This document shows positions 1 through 10,597 of a DNA stretch of 14,049 nucleotides, piece by piece. The stretch spans positions 1-14,049 of the forward strand of contig JAQSXM010000040.1 of assembly GCA_029256645.1 (NCBI GenBank), read 5' to 3'. The stretch comes from Sporomusa sp. GTDB lineage: Bacteria > Bacillota_C > Negativicutes > Sporomusales > Sporomusaceae. Numbering within the stretch: position 1 is the first letter of the stretch; each line of letters opens with the position of its first letter. The notes below the pieces were generated by a model. The model had not been told where the DNA came from. It was given only the letters and a program-made list of their open reading frames with translations, and searched no databases. The translations under genes and the position numbers were made by a program.

Positions 1-184
1 TTTGCGTAGGTTGCGTTAATTCTGATACGGGTGCACTTTTAGTAATTGGCGGATTAGACGCCGGCTCCAAAGTACTGACAACAGCAAACATCAGTAGCGC
101 TGCTACACTTAATAGCACCCCTGCTGCTAGTACCTGTCCTACATATCCAGACCGTGCCAGCTTAACAAATATTTTTCCGGACAT
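1..184 (-). CDS. Membrane-anchored protein, N-terminal part only (possible SpoIIQ-like M23 peptidase)
   Basis: Only the first 61 codons are in the window; the gene runs off the left edge. The ATG at 184 is preceded by GAGGTGAT at a normal distance. The product starts with a short basic stretch (MSGKIFVKLARSG), then one hydrophobic segment at about residues 14-42, then a polar Pro/Ser/Thr-rich stretch. This is the layout of a single-pass protein with an extracytoplasmic C-terminus. No catalytic motif is visible in this part. In Bacillus subtilis the gene directly after spoIID is spoIIQ, a membrane-anchored LytM/M23-type protein that works with SpoIID in engulfment. Position, orientation and topology fit that role here, but the identity is inferred from synteny, not from a seen domain. 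It follows spoIID by 62 nt and could be co-transcribed with it. Confidence 0.65.
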   Translation of the reverse strand, partial: MSGKIFVKLARSGYVGQVLAAGVLLSVAALLMFAVVSTLEPASNPPITKSAPVSELTQPTQ

Positions 185-246
185 TTAATCACCTCATGGA
201 TATTATGCCCAGTTTAACCGGGAATAATCCGCTGAGGCCTGCTGGC

Positions 247-1251
247 TTATGAGCCAAAAATATCCTTAATAGCCGTTCCTGTGTAATAGTGGGTTAATAT
301 CTGCCGGAAGTTCCAGTTTTCTTTGGCCTGGCCGTTGGCGCCGTATTGGCATAGTCCCACACCATGACCATAGCCGAAGGTTTTAAATATCAGCTTATCG
401 CCGGCAGACTCAACGCTAAAATTTGTTGAGCGCAATTCCAGCTTTTGACGCACCTCAAGGCCTGACAAGGTTTTAGTTCCTATCCGGACTTTGTTTACCC
501 TGCCTGATCCGGTATGATCGATAATGCCTGCAATACTGCCACTACCGCTGCTTTGAGCGGCTGCCAGGATACCGGCATCGGCCCCTAACCGGGTTTCAAG
601 CTCAACCAGGGTTATTTCCTTGGTATCCTGATACCGCGGTGATTTTTGATCCCAGGTACAAGCCACACTTTGCAGGTAGGGATAATCAAAGCCCCATACC
701 TCCTGGGCACTGGCGGTCTTTTCCCCGCTGGTAGAATGGAATACAGCATTAATGGGTTCACCTTTATAGGTAATGATCAAACCCCGCGTTTCGTTAGCAG
801 CCCGGCTGACTTTTCCCCAGTACTTAGCATAATTCTGGCCCCATTTATTTCTTAGAACTGTTTCATTGTGCCAGGCCTGGCTGTCGTTATGGTCTGTAGT
901 CACATCTGCGCCAGGATATTCACTCGAACCGGTACCGCCGAACAATGCCATGTGTTTTACGGCATAGGTGCGCGCAGCTACCGCCTGCGCTTTGAGTGCT
1001 TCAGGCTCAAATTCAGCAGGCATTTCTGCGGCCACTACCCCTTTTACATAATCCTCCAGATTCATGGAAACTATCTGTTTAATCTCATGTACATATACTT
1101 TAATCGTAATATCCTCTCCCCGGTAAACTACAGGATAATTGGCTGCTGCCGGCTGCTGGTTCCAATCGCTCAGGCCTTGCACGATGAACGCCGGAATTGC
1201 AATAACAGTAACTATAACCAGTAAGATACTATATACAACCACATACCTCAC
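247..1251 (-). CDS. spoIID: Stage II sporulation protein D (SpoIID/LytB family), 334 aa
   Basis: Peptidoglycan hydrolase of the SpoIID family. In characterised spore formers it is a lytic transglycosylase made in the mother cell that thins septal peptidoglycan during engulfment. Visible features are an N-terminal hydrophobic anchor (about residues 3-26, start VRYVVVYSILL), the family core around residues 72-95 (AAEMPAEFEPEALKAQAVAA, whose Glu at about 76 is the expected catalytic acid), and the C-terminal GYGHGVGLCQYGA signature near residue 293. The frame is open upstream to 1365, but that extension lies inside the terminator hairpin that follows murA and lacks a good ribosome-binding site. 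The GTG at 1251, 7 nt after AGAGG, puts the anchor at the very N-terminus and is preferred. The gene is separated from murA by a terminator, so it is probably transcribed on its own during sporulation. Confidence 0.93.
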   Translation of the reverse strand: MRYVVVYSILLVIVTVIAIPAFIVQGLSDWNQQPAAANYPVVYRGEDITIKVYVHEIKQIVSMNLEDYVKGVVAAEMPAEFEPEALKAQAVAARTYAVKHMALFGGTGSSEYPGADVTTDHNDSQAWHNETVLRNKWGQNYAKYWGKVSRAANETRGLIITYKGEPINAVFHSTSGEKTASAQEVWGFDYPYLQSVACTWDQKSPRYQDTKEITLVELETRLGADAGILAAAQSSGSGSIAGIIDHTGSGRVNKVRIGTKTLSGLEVRQKLELRSTNFSVESAGDKLIFKTFGYGHGVGLCQYGANGQAKENWNFRQILTHYYTGTAIKDIFGS

Positions 1252-1255
1252 CGTC

Positions 1256-1264
1256 TCACCTCTT
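1256..1264 (-). promoter_or_regulatory. Ribosome-binding site that fixes the spoIID start
   Basis: On the minus strand, AAGAGGTGA lies 4-7 nt upstream of the GTG at 1251. No comparable site precedes the longer ATG at 1365, so the shorter start is chosen. Confidence 0.7.
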
Positions 1265-1277
1265 CCGGCAACACTTA

Positions 1278-1308
1278 GCCGTATACACATTATTAATTCA
1301 TAATATGC
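1278..1308 (-). promoter_or_regulatory. Tentative sigma-E-like promoter of spoIID
   Basis: Minus-strand GCATATT (1308-1302) resembles a sigma-E -35 element, and TATACGGC (1285-1278) shares the ATAC core of the sigma-E -10. The spacing of 16 nt is slightly long. Sigma-E control of spoIID is known in Bacillus; the site here is a visual match only. Confidence 0.3.
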
Positions 1309-1332
1309 AAACAAGCTACACGGTATGAGTGG

Positions 1333-1378
1333 AAAAGCAAAGCGAGATTGCCCCTGGTGGTGCAATCTCGCTCTTTGC
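1333..1378 (-). terminator. Terminator between murA and spoIID
   Basis: Two arms, 1337-1351 and 1362-1378, pair over 15 bp with a 2-nt bulge (core GCGAGATTGC/GCAATCTCGC) around a 10-nt loop. On the minus strand the helix is followed by TTTT. It lies 36 nt beyond the murA stop codon, where an intrinsic terminator for the murA transcript would be expected. Confidence 0.7.
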
Positions 1379-1413
1379 GACGATAAGCAGTGCTTATATA
1401 ATTATTAGTTCAA

Positions 1414-2667
1414 CTAACCTACGCGTTCAATATTTGCACCAATACCGCGGAATTTTTCCACAAGCCGGTCATAACCCCGGTCAATATGATGAATATAGCC
1501 AATCTCGGTTTGGCCTTCGGCAACCAGACCTGCCAGTACAAGCGCGGCTCCTGCTCTAAGATCTGTGGCTTTAACCGGACAACCGGTTAGTTTAGTAATG
1601 CCTTCAACAACAGCACTGCGGCCATCAATTTTAATGGATGCCCCCATGCGTTTGAGTTCGTCAACATGCATAAACCGGTTCTCAAATACAGTTTCGGTGA
1701 CAATGCTGGTACCCTGGGCAACCGTCATCAGCGCCATAAACTGAGCCTGCATGTCGGTAGGGAAACCAGGATATGGCAAGGTCTTGATATCGATTGAGCG
1801 GATGATGCCTGTTGCACAAACCCTTACGCCGTTAACATCTTCTTCAATATGCACACCGGCCTCTTTTAGTTTGGCAATAACTGGCTTTAGGTGTTCGGTC
1901 AGGGCGTTTTCCACATATACGTCACCACCGGTCATTGCTGCGGCCACCATATAAGTACCTGCTTCAATTCTGTCAGGAATAACGGTGTGGCAGGCACCTC
2001 TGAGTTCGGTGACACCTTCAATTCTAATCATTTTAGTGCCTGCACCGCGAATGTTGGCACCCATGTGATTAAGCATATTGGCCAAATCCACGATCTCAGG
2101 TTCTTCCGCAGGGTTTTCAATGATGGTCTGTCCCTTAGCCATGCTTGCGGCCATCATAATATTTTCGGTGGCACCAACACTAGGAAAATCCAGATAAATT
2201 CTGGCGCCTTTTAAGCCTTGGGGCGCCCTGGCTTCAATAAAGCCATGGCCCATAACAATCTCAGCGCCTAAAGCCTCAAAGCCTTTCAAATGCAGATCGA
2301 TTGGCCTTGTACCAATCGCACAGCCACCTGGTAATGAAATCTTGGCACAGCCTTCCCGCGCCAACAACGGACCCATTACCAGAAAGGATGCCCGCATTTT
2401 CCGTACAAGCTCATAAGGGGCTTCGCAGGCAATAATATTGGAGCTGTCAACATATAATGTTCCCGGTTCAATTTTTACCGCCGCGCCTAAATGCTCAAGC
2501 ACTTCGGCAATCGTACGGACATCTTCCAGGTCTGGTATCTCTTCCAGGGTGCTGGGAGTTGTCCCCAGCAGCGTTGCCGCAATTACCGGCAGCACAGCAT
2601 TTTTCGCGCCACTAACTTTTACTGTACCAGAAAGGCGATTGCCCCCTCGAACAATTAATTTTTCCAC
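1414..2667 (-). CDS. murA: UDP-N-acetylglucosamine 1-carboxyvinyltransferase (MurA), 417 aa
   Basis: Cytoplasmic enzyme that transfers enolpyruvate from phosphoenolpyruvate to UDP-GlcNAc, the first committed step of peptidoglycan synthesis. The length is typical of the family. Key residues are all in place: Lys22-Asn23 in SGAKNA, the catalytic loop cysteine Cys116 in [11 protein letters not shown] (equivalent to Cys115 of E. coli and the fosfomycin target), Asp305 in GFPTDMQAQ, and the C-terminal DLRAGAAL arginine. Having Cys rather than Asp in the loop predicts fosfomycin sensitivity at the target level. The start is a GTG at 2667 with GGAGG 8 nt upstream. The gene lies downstream of the atp operon but is cut off from it by the atpC terminator and a 514-nt gap, so it probably has its own promoter. 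Confidence 0.97.
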   Translation of the reverse strand: MEKLIVRGGNRLSGTVKVSGAKNAVLPVIAATLLGTTPSTLEEIPDLEDVRTIAEVLEHLGAAVKIEPGTLYVDSSNIIACEAPYELVRKMRASFLVMGPLLAREGCAKISLPGGCAIGTRPIDLHLKGFEALGAEIVMGHGFIEARAPQGLKGARIYLDFPSVGATENIMMAASMAKGQTIIENPAEEPEIVDLANMLNHMGANIRGAGTKMIRIEGVTELRGACHTVIPDRIEAGTYMVAAAMTGGDVYVENALTEHLKPVIAKLKEAGVHIEEDVNGVRVCATGIIRSIDIKTLPYPGFPTDMQAQFMALMTVAQGTSIVTETVFENRFMHVDELKRMGASIKIDGRSAVVEGITKLTGCPVKATDLRAGAALVLAGLVAEGQTEIGYIHHIDRGYDRLVEKFRGIGANIERVG

Positions 2668-2698
2668 AAAAGTTTCCTCCCACCACAGGTTAGCAAAA

Positions 2699-2728
2699 TG
2701 TATAAAGACTGTTGCAAAAAATCTTCAA
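2699..2728 (-). promoter_or_regulatory. Candidate sigma-A promoter of murA
   Basis: Minus-strand TTGAAG (2728-2723) and TATACA (2704-2699) are separated by 18 nt, four of six matches in each box. Initiation would fall about 25 nt upstream of the GTG start of murA. Another possible pair (TTGCTT, 17 nt, TAAACT) lies further upstream, so the assignment is tentative. Confidence 0.4.
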
Positions 2729-3131
2729 ATGCCTGGCAGTCTACAGTTGTCCTATAATAGTTTATCATTACCCAATTCGCGAAGCAAGTGGCCTGCGACG
2801 TATAATAAATAAAATAAAGCCGATATCTTCATTTTTGCCAGTATTTAGGCACGTTATTCAATGTAAATTATGGTGAGATAAGAAAAGCCGCTAACGCAGT
2901 CTTTTGGCTTTGCACATATCAAATAATCTTGGAATACAAGGGAATGGTTTTACTTTTGGCATTGCCCCAAAAGTAACAAAAAGTCTAGGCCCGAAGCCTC
3001 CAAAAGCTAAAAGGCCGGGGGGTTACCGGGGTTGCGGGGTCGCCGTCTCCTTGCTCAAACCGGGTATTGACCTTGGCTCCCCTTGTTTTATAAGGACTTT
3101 CAGCCTCTCAAAACCTATAAATTCTGATACA
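2729..3131. other. Non-coding gap between atpC and murA, with a probable repeat-like element
   Basis: I see no convincing gene in this part of the 514-nt gap. In Bacillus this position holds ywmB and other small genes; no minus-strand frame of useful length exists here. Around 2949-2975 there is a 10-bp inverted repeat (TTACTTTTGG/CCAAAAGTAA with a 7-nt spacer). Next to it is a GC-rich stretch at about 2985-3060 that stands out from the AT-rich flanks. A plus-strand frame at 2904-3185 crosses both but starts with TTG and has no ribosome-binding site, so I treat it as spurious. Confidence 0.5.
2949..2975. repeat. Inverted repeat in the atpC-murA gap
   Basis: TTACTTTTGG at 2949-2958 and CCAAAAGTAA at 2966-2975 are perfect 10-bp inverted copies separated by 7 nt. 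There is no T-run consistent with a terminator for either neighbour, and the element sits about 200 nt past the atpC terminator. Confidence 0.6.
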
Positions 3132-3173
3132 TTAAAGAGAAATGAGATTATTCCGCAGTGGAATAATCTCATT
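3132..3173 (-). terminator. Terminator of the atp operon
   Basis: A perfect 14-bp stem (3141-3154 with 3160-3173, arm AATGAGATTATTCC) encloses a 5-nt loop and begins 9 nt after the atpC stop codon. On the minus strand it runs into TTTCTCTTTAAT. The plus-strand side is also T-rich, so it could work in both directions. Confidence 0.85.
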
Positions 3174-3181
3174 AATTTGTT

Positions 3182-3589
3182 TTAACCTAATTTCTTTTCG
3201 GCAACTCTCAAACGCGTCATCGCACGTTTAAGAGCAATCTCAGCACGATGAACGTCAACATCAGCGGTTGTTCTTAGCCGCGCTTCGGCCCGCTCTTTGG
3301 CGGCCGCAGCACGTTTGATATCGATTTCCTCGGGCAATTCGGCGCAACTTGCCAATACGGTTATCTTCTGCGGACGAACCTCAATAAAGCCGCCACACAG
3401 TGCCAGTTGTTCCTCGCCTTCGTCCTTTATAATTCTAAGTGGCCAGACATCAAGGCCGGCGATCAGCGGGGCATGACCTGCCAAAATGCCAAGGTCGCCG
3501 TCAGTCGCTCTGGCGATTACCATATTGACATCTTCGGAATAGACCATCCTGTCAGGAGTAACAATATCCAGCCGAATTTTATTGGCCAT
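3182..3589 (-). CDS. atpC: F1Fo ATP synthase epsilon subunit, 135 aa
   Basis: Subunit of the central stalk that couples the c ring and gamma to catalysis and can brake ATP hydrolysis. The N-terminal beta-sandwich occupies about residues 1-84 (LDIVTPDRMVYSEDV, then GDLGILAGHAPLI). A C-terminal helical hairpin follows. That hairpin carries IDIKRA at 89-94 and Arg122/Arg126 in LKRAMTRLR. These match the I(L)DxxRA motif and arginines that bind ATP in the epsilon subunit of the thermophilic Bacillus PS3, so ATP-dependent release of inhibition is plausible here. The ATG at 3589 has GGGGG upstream, inside the last codons of atpD. Only 3 nt separate the two genes, which points to tight translational coupling. 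It is the last gene of the operon, followed at once by a strong hairpin. Confidence 0.97.
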   Translation of the reverse strand: MANKIRLDIVTPDRMVYSEDVNMVIARATDGDLGILAGHAPLIAGLDVWPLRIIKDEGEEQLALCGGFIEVRPQKITVLASCAELPEEIDIKRAAAAKERAEARLRTTADVDVHRAEIALKRAMTRLRVAEKKLG

Positions 3590-3592
3590 ATA

Positions 3593-5017
<1,425 letters not shown>

Positions 5018-5034
5018 TTAACTTCTTCAACCTT

Positions 5035-5886
5035 CTACTTAAGCGCCTCAGCGCCACCGACAATCTCGGAAATTTCCCGGGTAATGGTGGCCTGGCGAAC
5101 CTTGTTGTAGTTCAGTGTCAGTTTGGAAATAAGTTCTTGCGCATTATCAGTAGCCGAACCCATTGCAGTCATCCGGGCGCCCAGCTCACTAGCCGCTGAT
5201 TGTAAAAGCGCACCGTAAATAACTGTCTCCAGGTAGCGCGGTAGAAGCAGACTAAGAACTTCACCGGCCGACGGCTCAAATATGTACTCGGTCTGGGGTG
5301 TTTCCTCCCCTTCGCCGATTCCGGCTACCGGCAACAATTTGATCGTTGTTGGCTTCTGATTAATAGGCGAATAAAAATGGGTATATGTCAAATAAATCTC
5401 GTCATACTCACCTGCTGCAAACTTTTCAGCCATAAGCTGTGCCAGCATGACAGCATTGTGATAGGACGGTTTCTCCGAAAAACCGGTGTACTCGCCGTCA
5501 ATATTGTAACCACGCCGTTTAAAGTAATCACGGGCTTTACGGCCCACAGTCACCAGCTTGGCGTTGTCTTTGCCGCGTACCAGCGGTAAAACCTCTTTAA
5601 CGAGATTGGACGAGTAGGCCCCCGCCAAGCCTTTGTCAGCACTTAATACCAGATAACCAATCTGTTTCGCTTCCCGCACCTCAAGCAGTGGGTGGGAAGC
5701 ATCACGGGCATTGGCGGCTACACTGGTCAGTACCTCTTTAATCTTATCAGTATAAGGCTTACTGGCAATGGCCCGTTCCTGCGCCCGGCGCAGCCGGGCA
5801 GCAGCAACCATCTTCATGGCTTTGGTGATCTGCTGGATGTTCTTTACACTTTTAATGCGACGGCGGATATCTCTGGCGCTAGCCAT
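5035..5886 (-). CDS. atpG: F1Fo ATP synthase gamma subunit, 283 aa
   Basis: Rotating central shaft of F1. The conserved N-terminal helix is clear (ARDIRRRIKSVKNIQQITKA, followed by MKMVAAARLRRAQ), as is the C-terminal helix with LTLNYNKVRQATITREISEI. These two form the coiled coil inside the alpha3beta3 ring. The middle part is a Rossmann-like domain (IGYLVLSADKGLAGAYSSN). The length is typical, without the insertion seen in chloroplast gamma. The ATG at 5886 is preceded by GAGGTGAT, and this ribosome-binding site overlaps the stop codon of atpA, leaving a 6-nt gap. That implies coupled translation with the alpha subunit. Confidence 0.97.
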   Translation of the reverse strand: MASARDIRRRIKSVKNIQQITKAMKMVAAARLRRAQERAIASKPYTDKIKEVLTSVAANARDASHPLLEVREAKQIGYLVLSADKGLAGAYSSNLVKEVLPLVRGKDNAKLVTVGRKARDYFKRRGYNIDGEYTGFSEKPSYHNAVMLAQLMAEKFAAGEYDEIYLTYTHFYSPINQKPTTIKLLPVAGIGEGEETPQTEYIFEPSAGEVLSLLLPRYLETVIYGALLQSAASELGARMTAMGSATDNAQELISKLTLNYNKVRQATITREISEIVGGAEALK

Positions 5887-5892
5887 ACATTA

Positions 5893-7419
<1,527 letters not shown>

Positions 7420-7454
7420 TTAAGATCTCACCCCAATCATAAAGTAGACTCAGC

Positions 7455-7481
7455 TTCAGACAGGGATATAGCCTGTCTGAA
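7455..7481 (-). promoter_or_regulatory. Leader hairpin just upstream of atpA
   Basis: A perfect 10-bp stem (TTCAGACAGG, 7-nt loop, CCTGTCTGAA) lies about 38 nt upstream of the atpA start and about 20 nt before its ribosome-binding site. It has no T-run, so it is not a typical terminator. It could protect a processed 5' end or affect translation of atpA. Confidence 0.6.
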
Positions 7482-7482
7482 C

Positions 7483-7578
7483 TATAGTCGACCTTATCCG
7501 GGGACTTAGCCGTCTGGACTGCCCCTGGCAAGGGGAGTCTTCGACCGGCCTGGTCATCGGATAAAGTCCTCGGCTATA
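7483..7578 (-). ncRNA. Multi-helix structured RNA region between atpH and atpA (unidentified)
   Basis: In the minus-strand transcript an 11-bp helix forms between 7568-7558 (GACUUUAUCCG) and 7500-7490 (CGGAUAAGGUC), with one G-U wobble. It encloses two further hairpins: 7543-7555 (GACC/GGUC) and 7517-7539 (GACU-CCCC/GGGG-AGUC with one bulged base). An outer 5-bp helix joins UAUAG at 7578-7574, which includes the atpH stop codon, to CUAUA at 7487-7483. The wobble would be a C-A mismatch in a plus-strand RNA, so the fold favours the operon sense. Competing pairings exist as well (TAGCCG 7507-7512 with CGGCTA 7571-7576). It may be a cis-regulatory or processing element, or a palindromic repeat inserted in the operon. 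I do not recognise a named family. Confidence 0.5.
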
Positions 7579-8128
7579 CGGCAGTGACTTGGTTCGTCAA
7601 AAGCGCAGCTTTAAGCGCCTTAAGCTGACGGGCTACGCTGCCGTCAATCAGTTTATCACCAATTTTAACAACTACACCGCCGAGCAGTTCTTGATCTATG
7701 CTTGTCTTGAGTACTATGTTCTTGCCGGTAACCTCGCTAAGTTTTGCTGCAAGCGCTTCAAGCTGTTCTGCGCTTAGTTCTTTGGCAGTAAAGACTTCGG
7801 CCTCGGCAATATTTCTGGCCTCATTGGCCAGGCGTATGTACTCGCGGATAATGGCTGGCAATGCCGGCTCGCGACGTTTATCAATCAGGAGCAGCAGGAA
7901 ATTCTGGACAAAACCGTCCAAATCCCCGGCAAAAACCCGGTTGATTGTCTCTTTTTTAGCTGGAGCCGGTACAAGCGGATGATATATAAGTGTCGCCAAA
8001 TCAGCATGCCCGGCAATGGTGGCGTCGACCAGCCTAAGCTGTTTCTCCACGTTGTCGAGCAGCGCTCTTTCGCTGGCAATTTCATATATGGCCTGTGCAT
8101 ATTTGATCGCCAACTTATTGGTTAGCAT
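7574..8128 (-). CDS. atpH: F1Fo ATP synthase delta subunit, 184 aa
   Basis: Peripheral-stalk subunit that sits on top of F1 and links it to the b dimer (OSCP in mitochondria). The N-terminal helical domain begins LTNKLAIKYAQAIYEIA. The C-terminal domain carries the family signature GGVVVKIGDKLIDGSVARQL at about residues 149-168. The length of 184 aa is usual. The ATG at 8128 lies 6 nt after AGGTGG and overlaps the end of atpF by 7 nt, so delta and b are translationally coupled, as in most bacterial operons. Its stop codon lies within the outer helix of the structured region that precedes atpA. Confidence 0.96.
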   Translation of the reverse strand: MLTNKLAIKYAQAIYEIASERALLDNVEKQLRLVDATIAGHADLATLIYHPLVPAPAKKETINRVFAGDLDGFVQNFLLLLIDKRREPALPAIIREYIRLANEARNIAEAEVFTAKELSAEQLEALAAKLSEVTGKNIVLKTSIDQELLGGVVVKIGDKLIDGSVARQLKALKAALLTNQVTAV

Positions 8129-8625
8129 GGCAAACCACCTATTTTCTTGCCATCCAAGTTAGTGATAAAGTCATCAACAATCTTGGCATTGGCGGTATTG
8201 TCCATGTTCTGGGCAATAATCTTGGAAGCAGCGGCAACGGCTAGCGTTACAACCTCACCTTTAAGTTCGGCGATGGCGAGATCACGTTCGCGGGCAATTT
8301 CTTCCTGCGTGGCTTTTAACAGCCGTGCGCTTTCTTCGCGGGCTTCTTTCAACATTTCTTCCTTGGTCTGTTCAGCCAGCTTGGCGGCCTTTTCAACAAT
8401 AGCCTGGGCCTGGGTACGAGCTTCGGCCAGTTGAGCAAGATATTCCTGTCTGAGTTTCTCAGCAGCTTGCTTCTCCTGTTCAGCTGTTTCCAGACTGTCA
8501 GCAATTTTGGCCTGCCGGTCAGCTAGCGCCTGCATCAGCGGTTTGTATGCCACTTTAGTTAAGATAGCAACAAGTATAAGAAAATTTATAATTTGCGCTA
8601 TAAGCGTCGCATTCAAGTCAACCAA
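8122..8625 (-). CDS. atpF: F1Fo ATP synthase b subunit, 167 aa
   Basis: Peripheral-stalk subunit that anchors F1 to the membrane as a dimer. One N-terminal transmembrane helix (about residues 8-28, IAQIINFLILVAILTKVAY) is followed by a long charged alpha-helical region with heptad-like Ala/Glu/Lys/Arg content (about 32-145), typical of the right-handed b coiled coil. The start codon is TTG at 8625, giving MVDLNATL; AGGAGGGG lies 7 nt upstream and no ATG is available before the membrane helix. Only one b-type gene is present, so the stalk is probably a homodimer rather than the b/b' pair of photosynthetic bacteria. Confidence 0.95.
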   Translation of the reverse strand: MVDLNATLIAQIINFLILVAILTKVAYKPLMQALADRQAKIADSLETAEQEKQAAEKLRQEYLAQLAEARTQAQAIVEKAAKLAEQTKEEMLKEAREESARLLKATQEEIARERDLAIAELKGEVVTLAVAAASKIIAQNMDNTANAKIVDDFITNLDGKKIGGLPC

Positions 8626-8660
8626 TTGAGGGCCCCTCCTCTTTCCGGCGTATAAGGGGA

Positions 8661-8696
8661 GCGCTGGCAGAAAGCAGCATAAGCTTCTGCCAGTCG
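8661..8696 (-). promoter_or_regulatory. Intercistronic hairpin between atpE and atpF
   Basis: CTGGCAGAA (8664-8672) and TTCTGCCAG (8685-8693) form a perfect 9-bp stem. It is extended on both sides by GCG/CGC and GC/GC across single-base bulges, giving about 14 bp in all. It starts about 17 nt after the atpE stop codon and lacks a T-run. A stable stem directly after the c-subunit gene could protect its mRNA 3' end or lower read-through, helping the high c-subunit output the complex needs. This role is inferred. Confidence 0.6.
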
Positions 8697-8712
8697 CCCG
8701 ATAACGCTTTGA

Positions 8713-8994
<282 letters not shown>

Positions 8995-9021
8995 TTATGA
9001 GCATTCATTTTTATCAAAAAG

Positions 9022-10147
<1,126 letters not shown>

Positions 10148-10151
10148 TTGT

Positions 10152-10157
10152 CCTCCT
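10152..10157 (-). promoter_or_regulatory. Ribosome-binding site that decides the atpI start
   Basis: Minus-strand AGGAGG lies 4 nt before the GTG at 10147. The alternative GTG at 10198 overlaps the atpZ stop codon but has only A/T-rich sequence upstream. The choice shortens the product by 17 residues. Confidence 0.6.
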
Positions 10158-10194
10158 AAGCTGTTGACAAACAGACAGCTGCTTATGAACAGTC

Positions 10195-10401
10195 TCACTT
10201 AACAATCTTTTTATAGGTGCCCCATAACCCCGCAGCCATACCCAGCACAATACCGCCTACAGTAAACCAGGGAGATGAGCCTAAAAGACTGTCGGCTGAG
10301 CGGCCTAGAAAGAGTCCGACAGCTACAGCTGCCGCCATATTAAGCCCGATAGATCCGGCGAGACCAAAGGCTGACCATAGCTCATTATTTTTGCCGGCCA
10401 T
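10195..10401 (-). CDS. atpZ: AtpZ/AtpI-type small membrane protein, 68 aa
   Basis: First gene of the ATP synthase operon. The product has two hydrophobic segments, about residues 9-31 (SAFGLAGSIGLNMAAAVAVG) and 44-60 (TVGGIVLGMAAGLWG), joined by a short loop with FLGRSADSLLGSSPWF. This two-helix plan with a Gly/Ala-rich face and a conserved Gly-Arg-Asp pattern is that of the AtpZ family (putative F1Fo accessory subunit, linked in Bacillus pseudofirmus to Mg2+/Ca2+ supply). The function in this organism is not shown by the sequence. The frame is open to 10449, but the ATG at 10401 has AGAGG 7 nt upstream and starts the recognisable protein (MAGKNNELW). Confidence 0.85.
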   Translation of the reverse strand: MAGKNNELWSAFGLAGSIGLNMAAAVAVGLFLGRSADSLLGSSPWFTVGGIVLGMAAGLWGTYKKIVK

Positions 10402-10408
10402 CTCTTCA

Positions 10409-10413
10409 CCTCT
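10409..10413 (-). promoter_or_regulatory. Ribosome-binding site that decides the atpZ start
   Basis: Minus-strand AGAGG lies 7 nt before the ATG at 10401. The longer reading from 10449 has no such site and would run through the predicted -10 box of the operon. Confidence 0.6.
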
Positions 10414-10435
10414 TATAGTCAGGCATCTTAGAGCT

Positions 10436-10441
10436 ATTATA
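10436..10441 (-). promoter_or_regulatory. Candidate -10 box of the atp operon promoter
   Basis: Minus-strand TATAAT, a perfect sigma-A -10 sequence, would place initiation near 10429, about 28 nt before the atpZ ATG. No good -35 hexamer is seen at 16-18 nt, so this is a partial match. The 196-nt space between wecB and atpZ is the natural place for the operon promoter. Confidence 0.45.
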
Positions 10442-10524
10442 ACCATCACAACATGGAGCTATTATTTCTGGCGAAAATACCAAAAAAGGCCGGTATCCAC
10501 TCTGGCTATTCTCTTTCAACGGGC

Positions 10525-10549
10525 AAAACTCCTGCATAGAAATACAGGA
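10525..10549 (-). terminator. Weak terminator-like hairpin after wecB
   Basis: TCCTG (10530-10534) and CAGGA (10545-10549) form a stem that can be extended inward to 8 bp with one G-U pair and a 4-nt loop. On the minus strand it is followed by GTTTTG. The T-run is short, so termination would be partial at best. Confidence 0.35.
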
Positions 10550-10597
10550 AACAATAAATTTTTAACATATATATAGCAAAATTTGCATATTTCTGAG

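Noticed and set aside
1252..1365. Longer N-terminus of SpoIID from the ATG at 1365
   Set aside because: The extra codons lie partly in the murA terminator hairpin, lack a ribosome-binding site and would put 40 residues before the membrane anchor.
2904..3185. Plus-strand 93-codon frame in the atpC-murA gap as a real gene
   Set aside because: It starts with TTG, lacks a ribosome-binding site, crosses an inverted repeat and ends within the atpC stop region after running through the operon terminator. It is better explained as chance reading through a repeat-like element.
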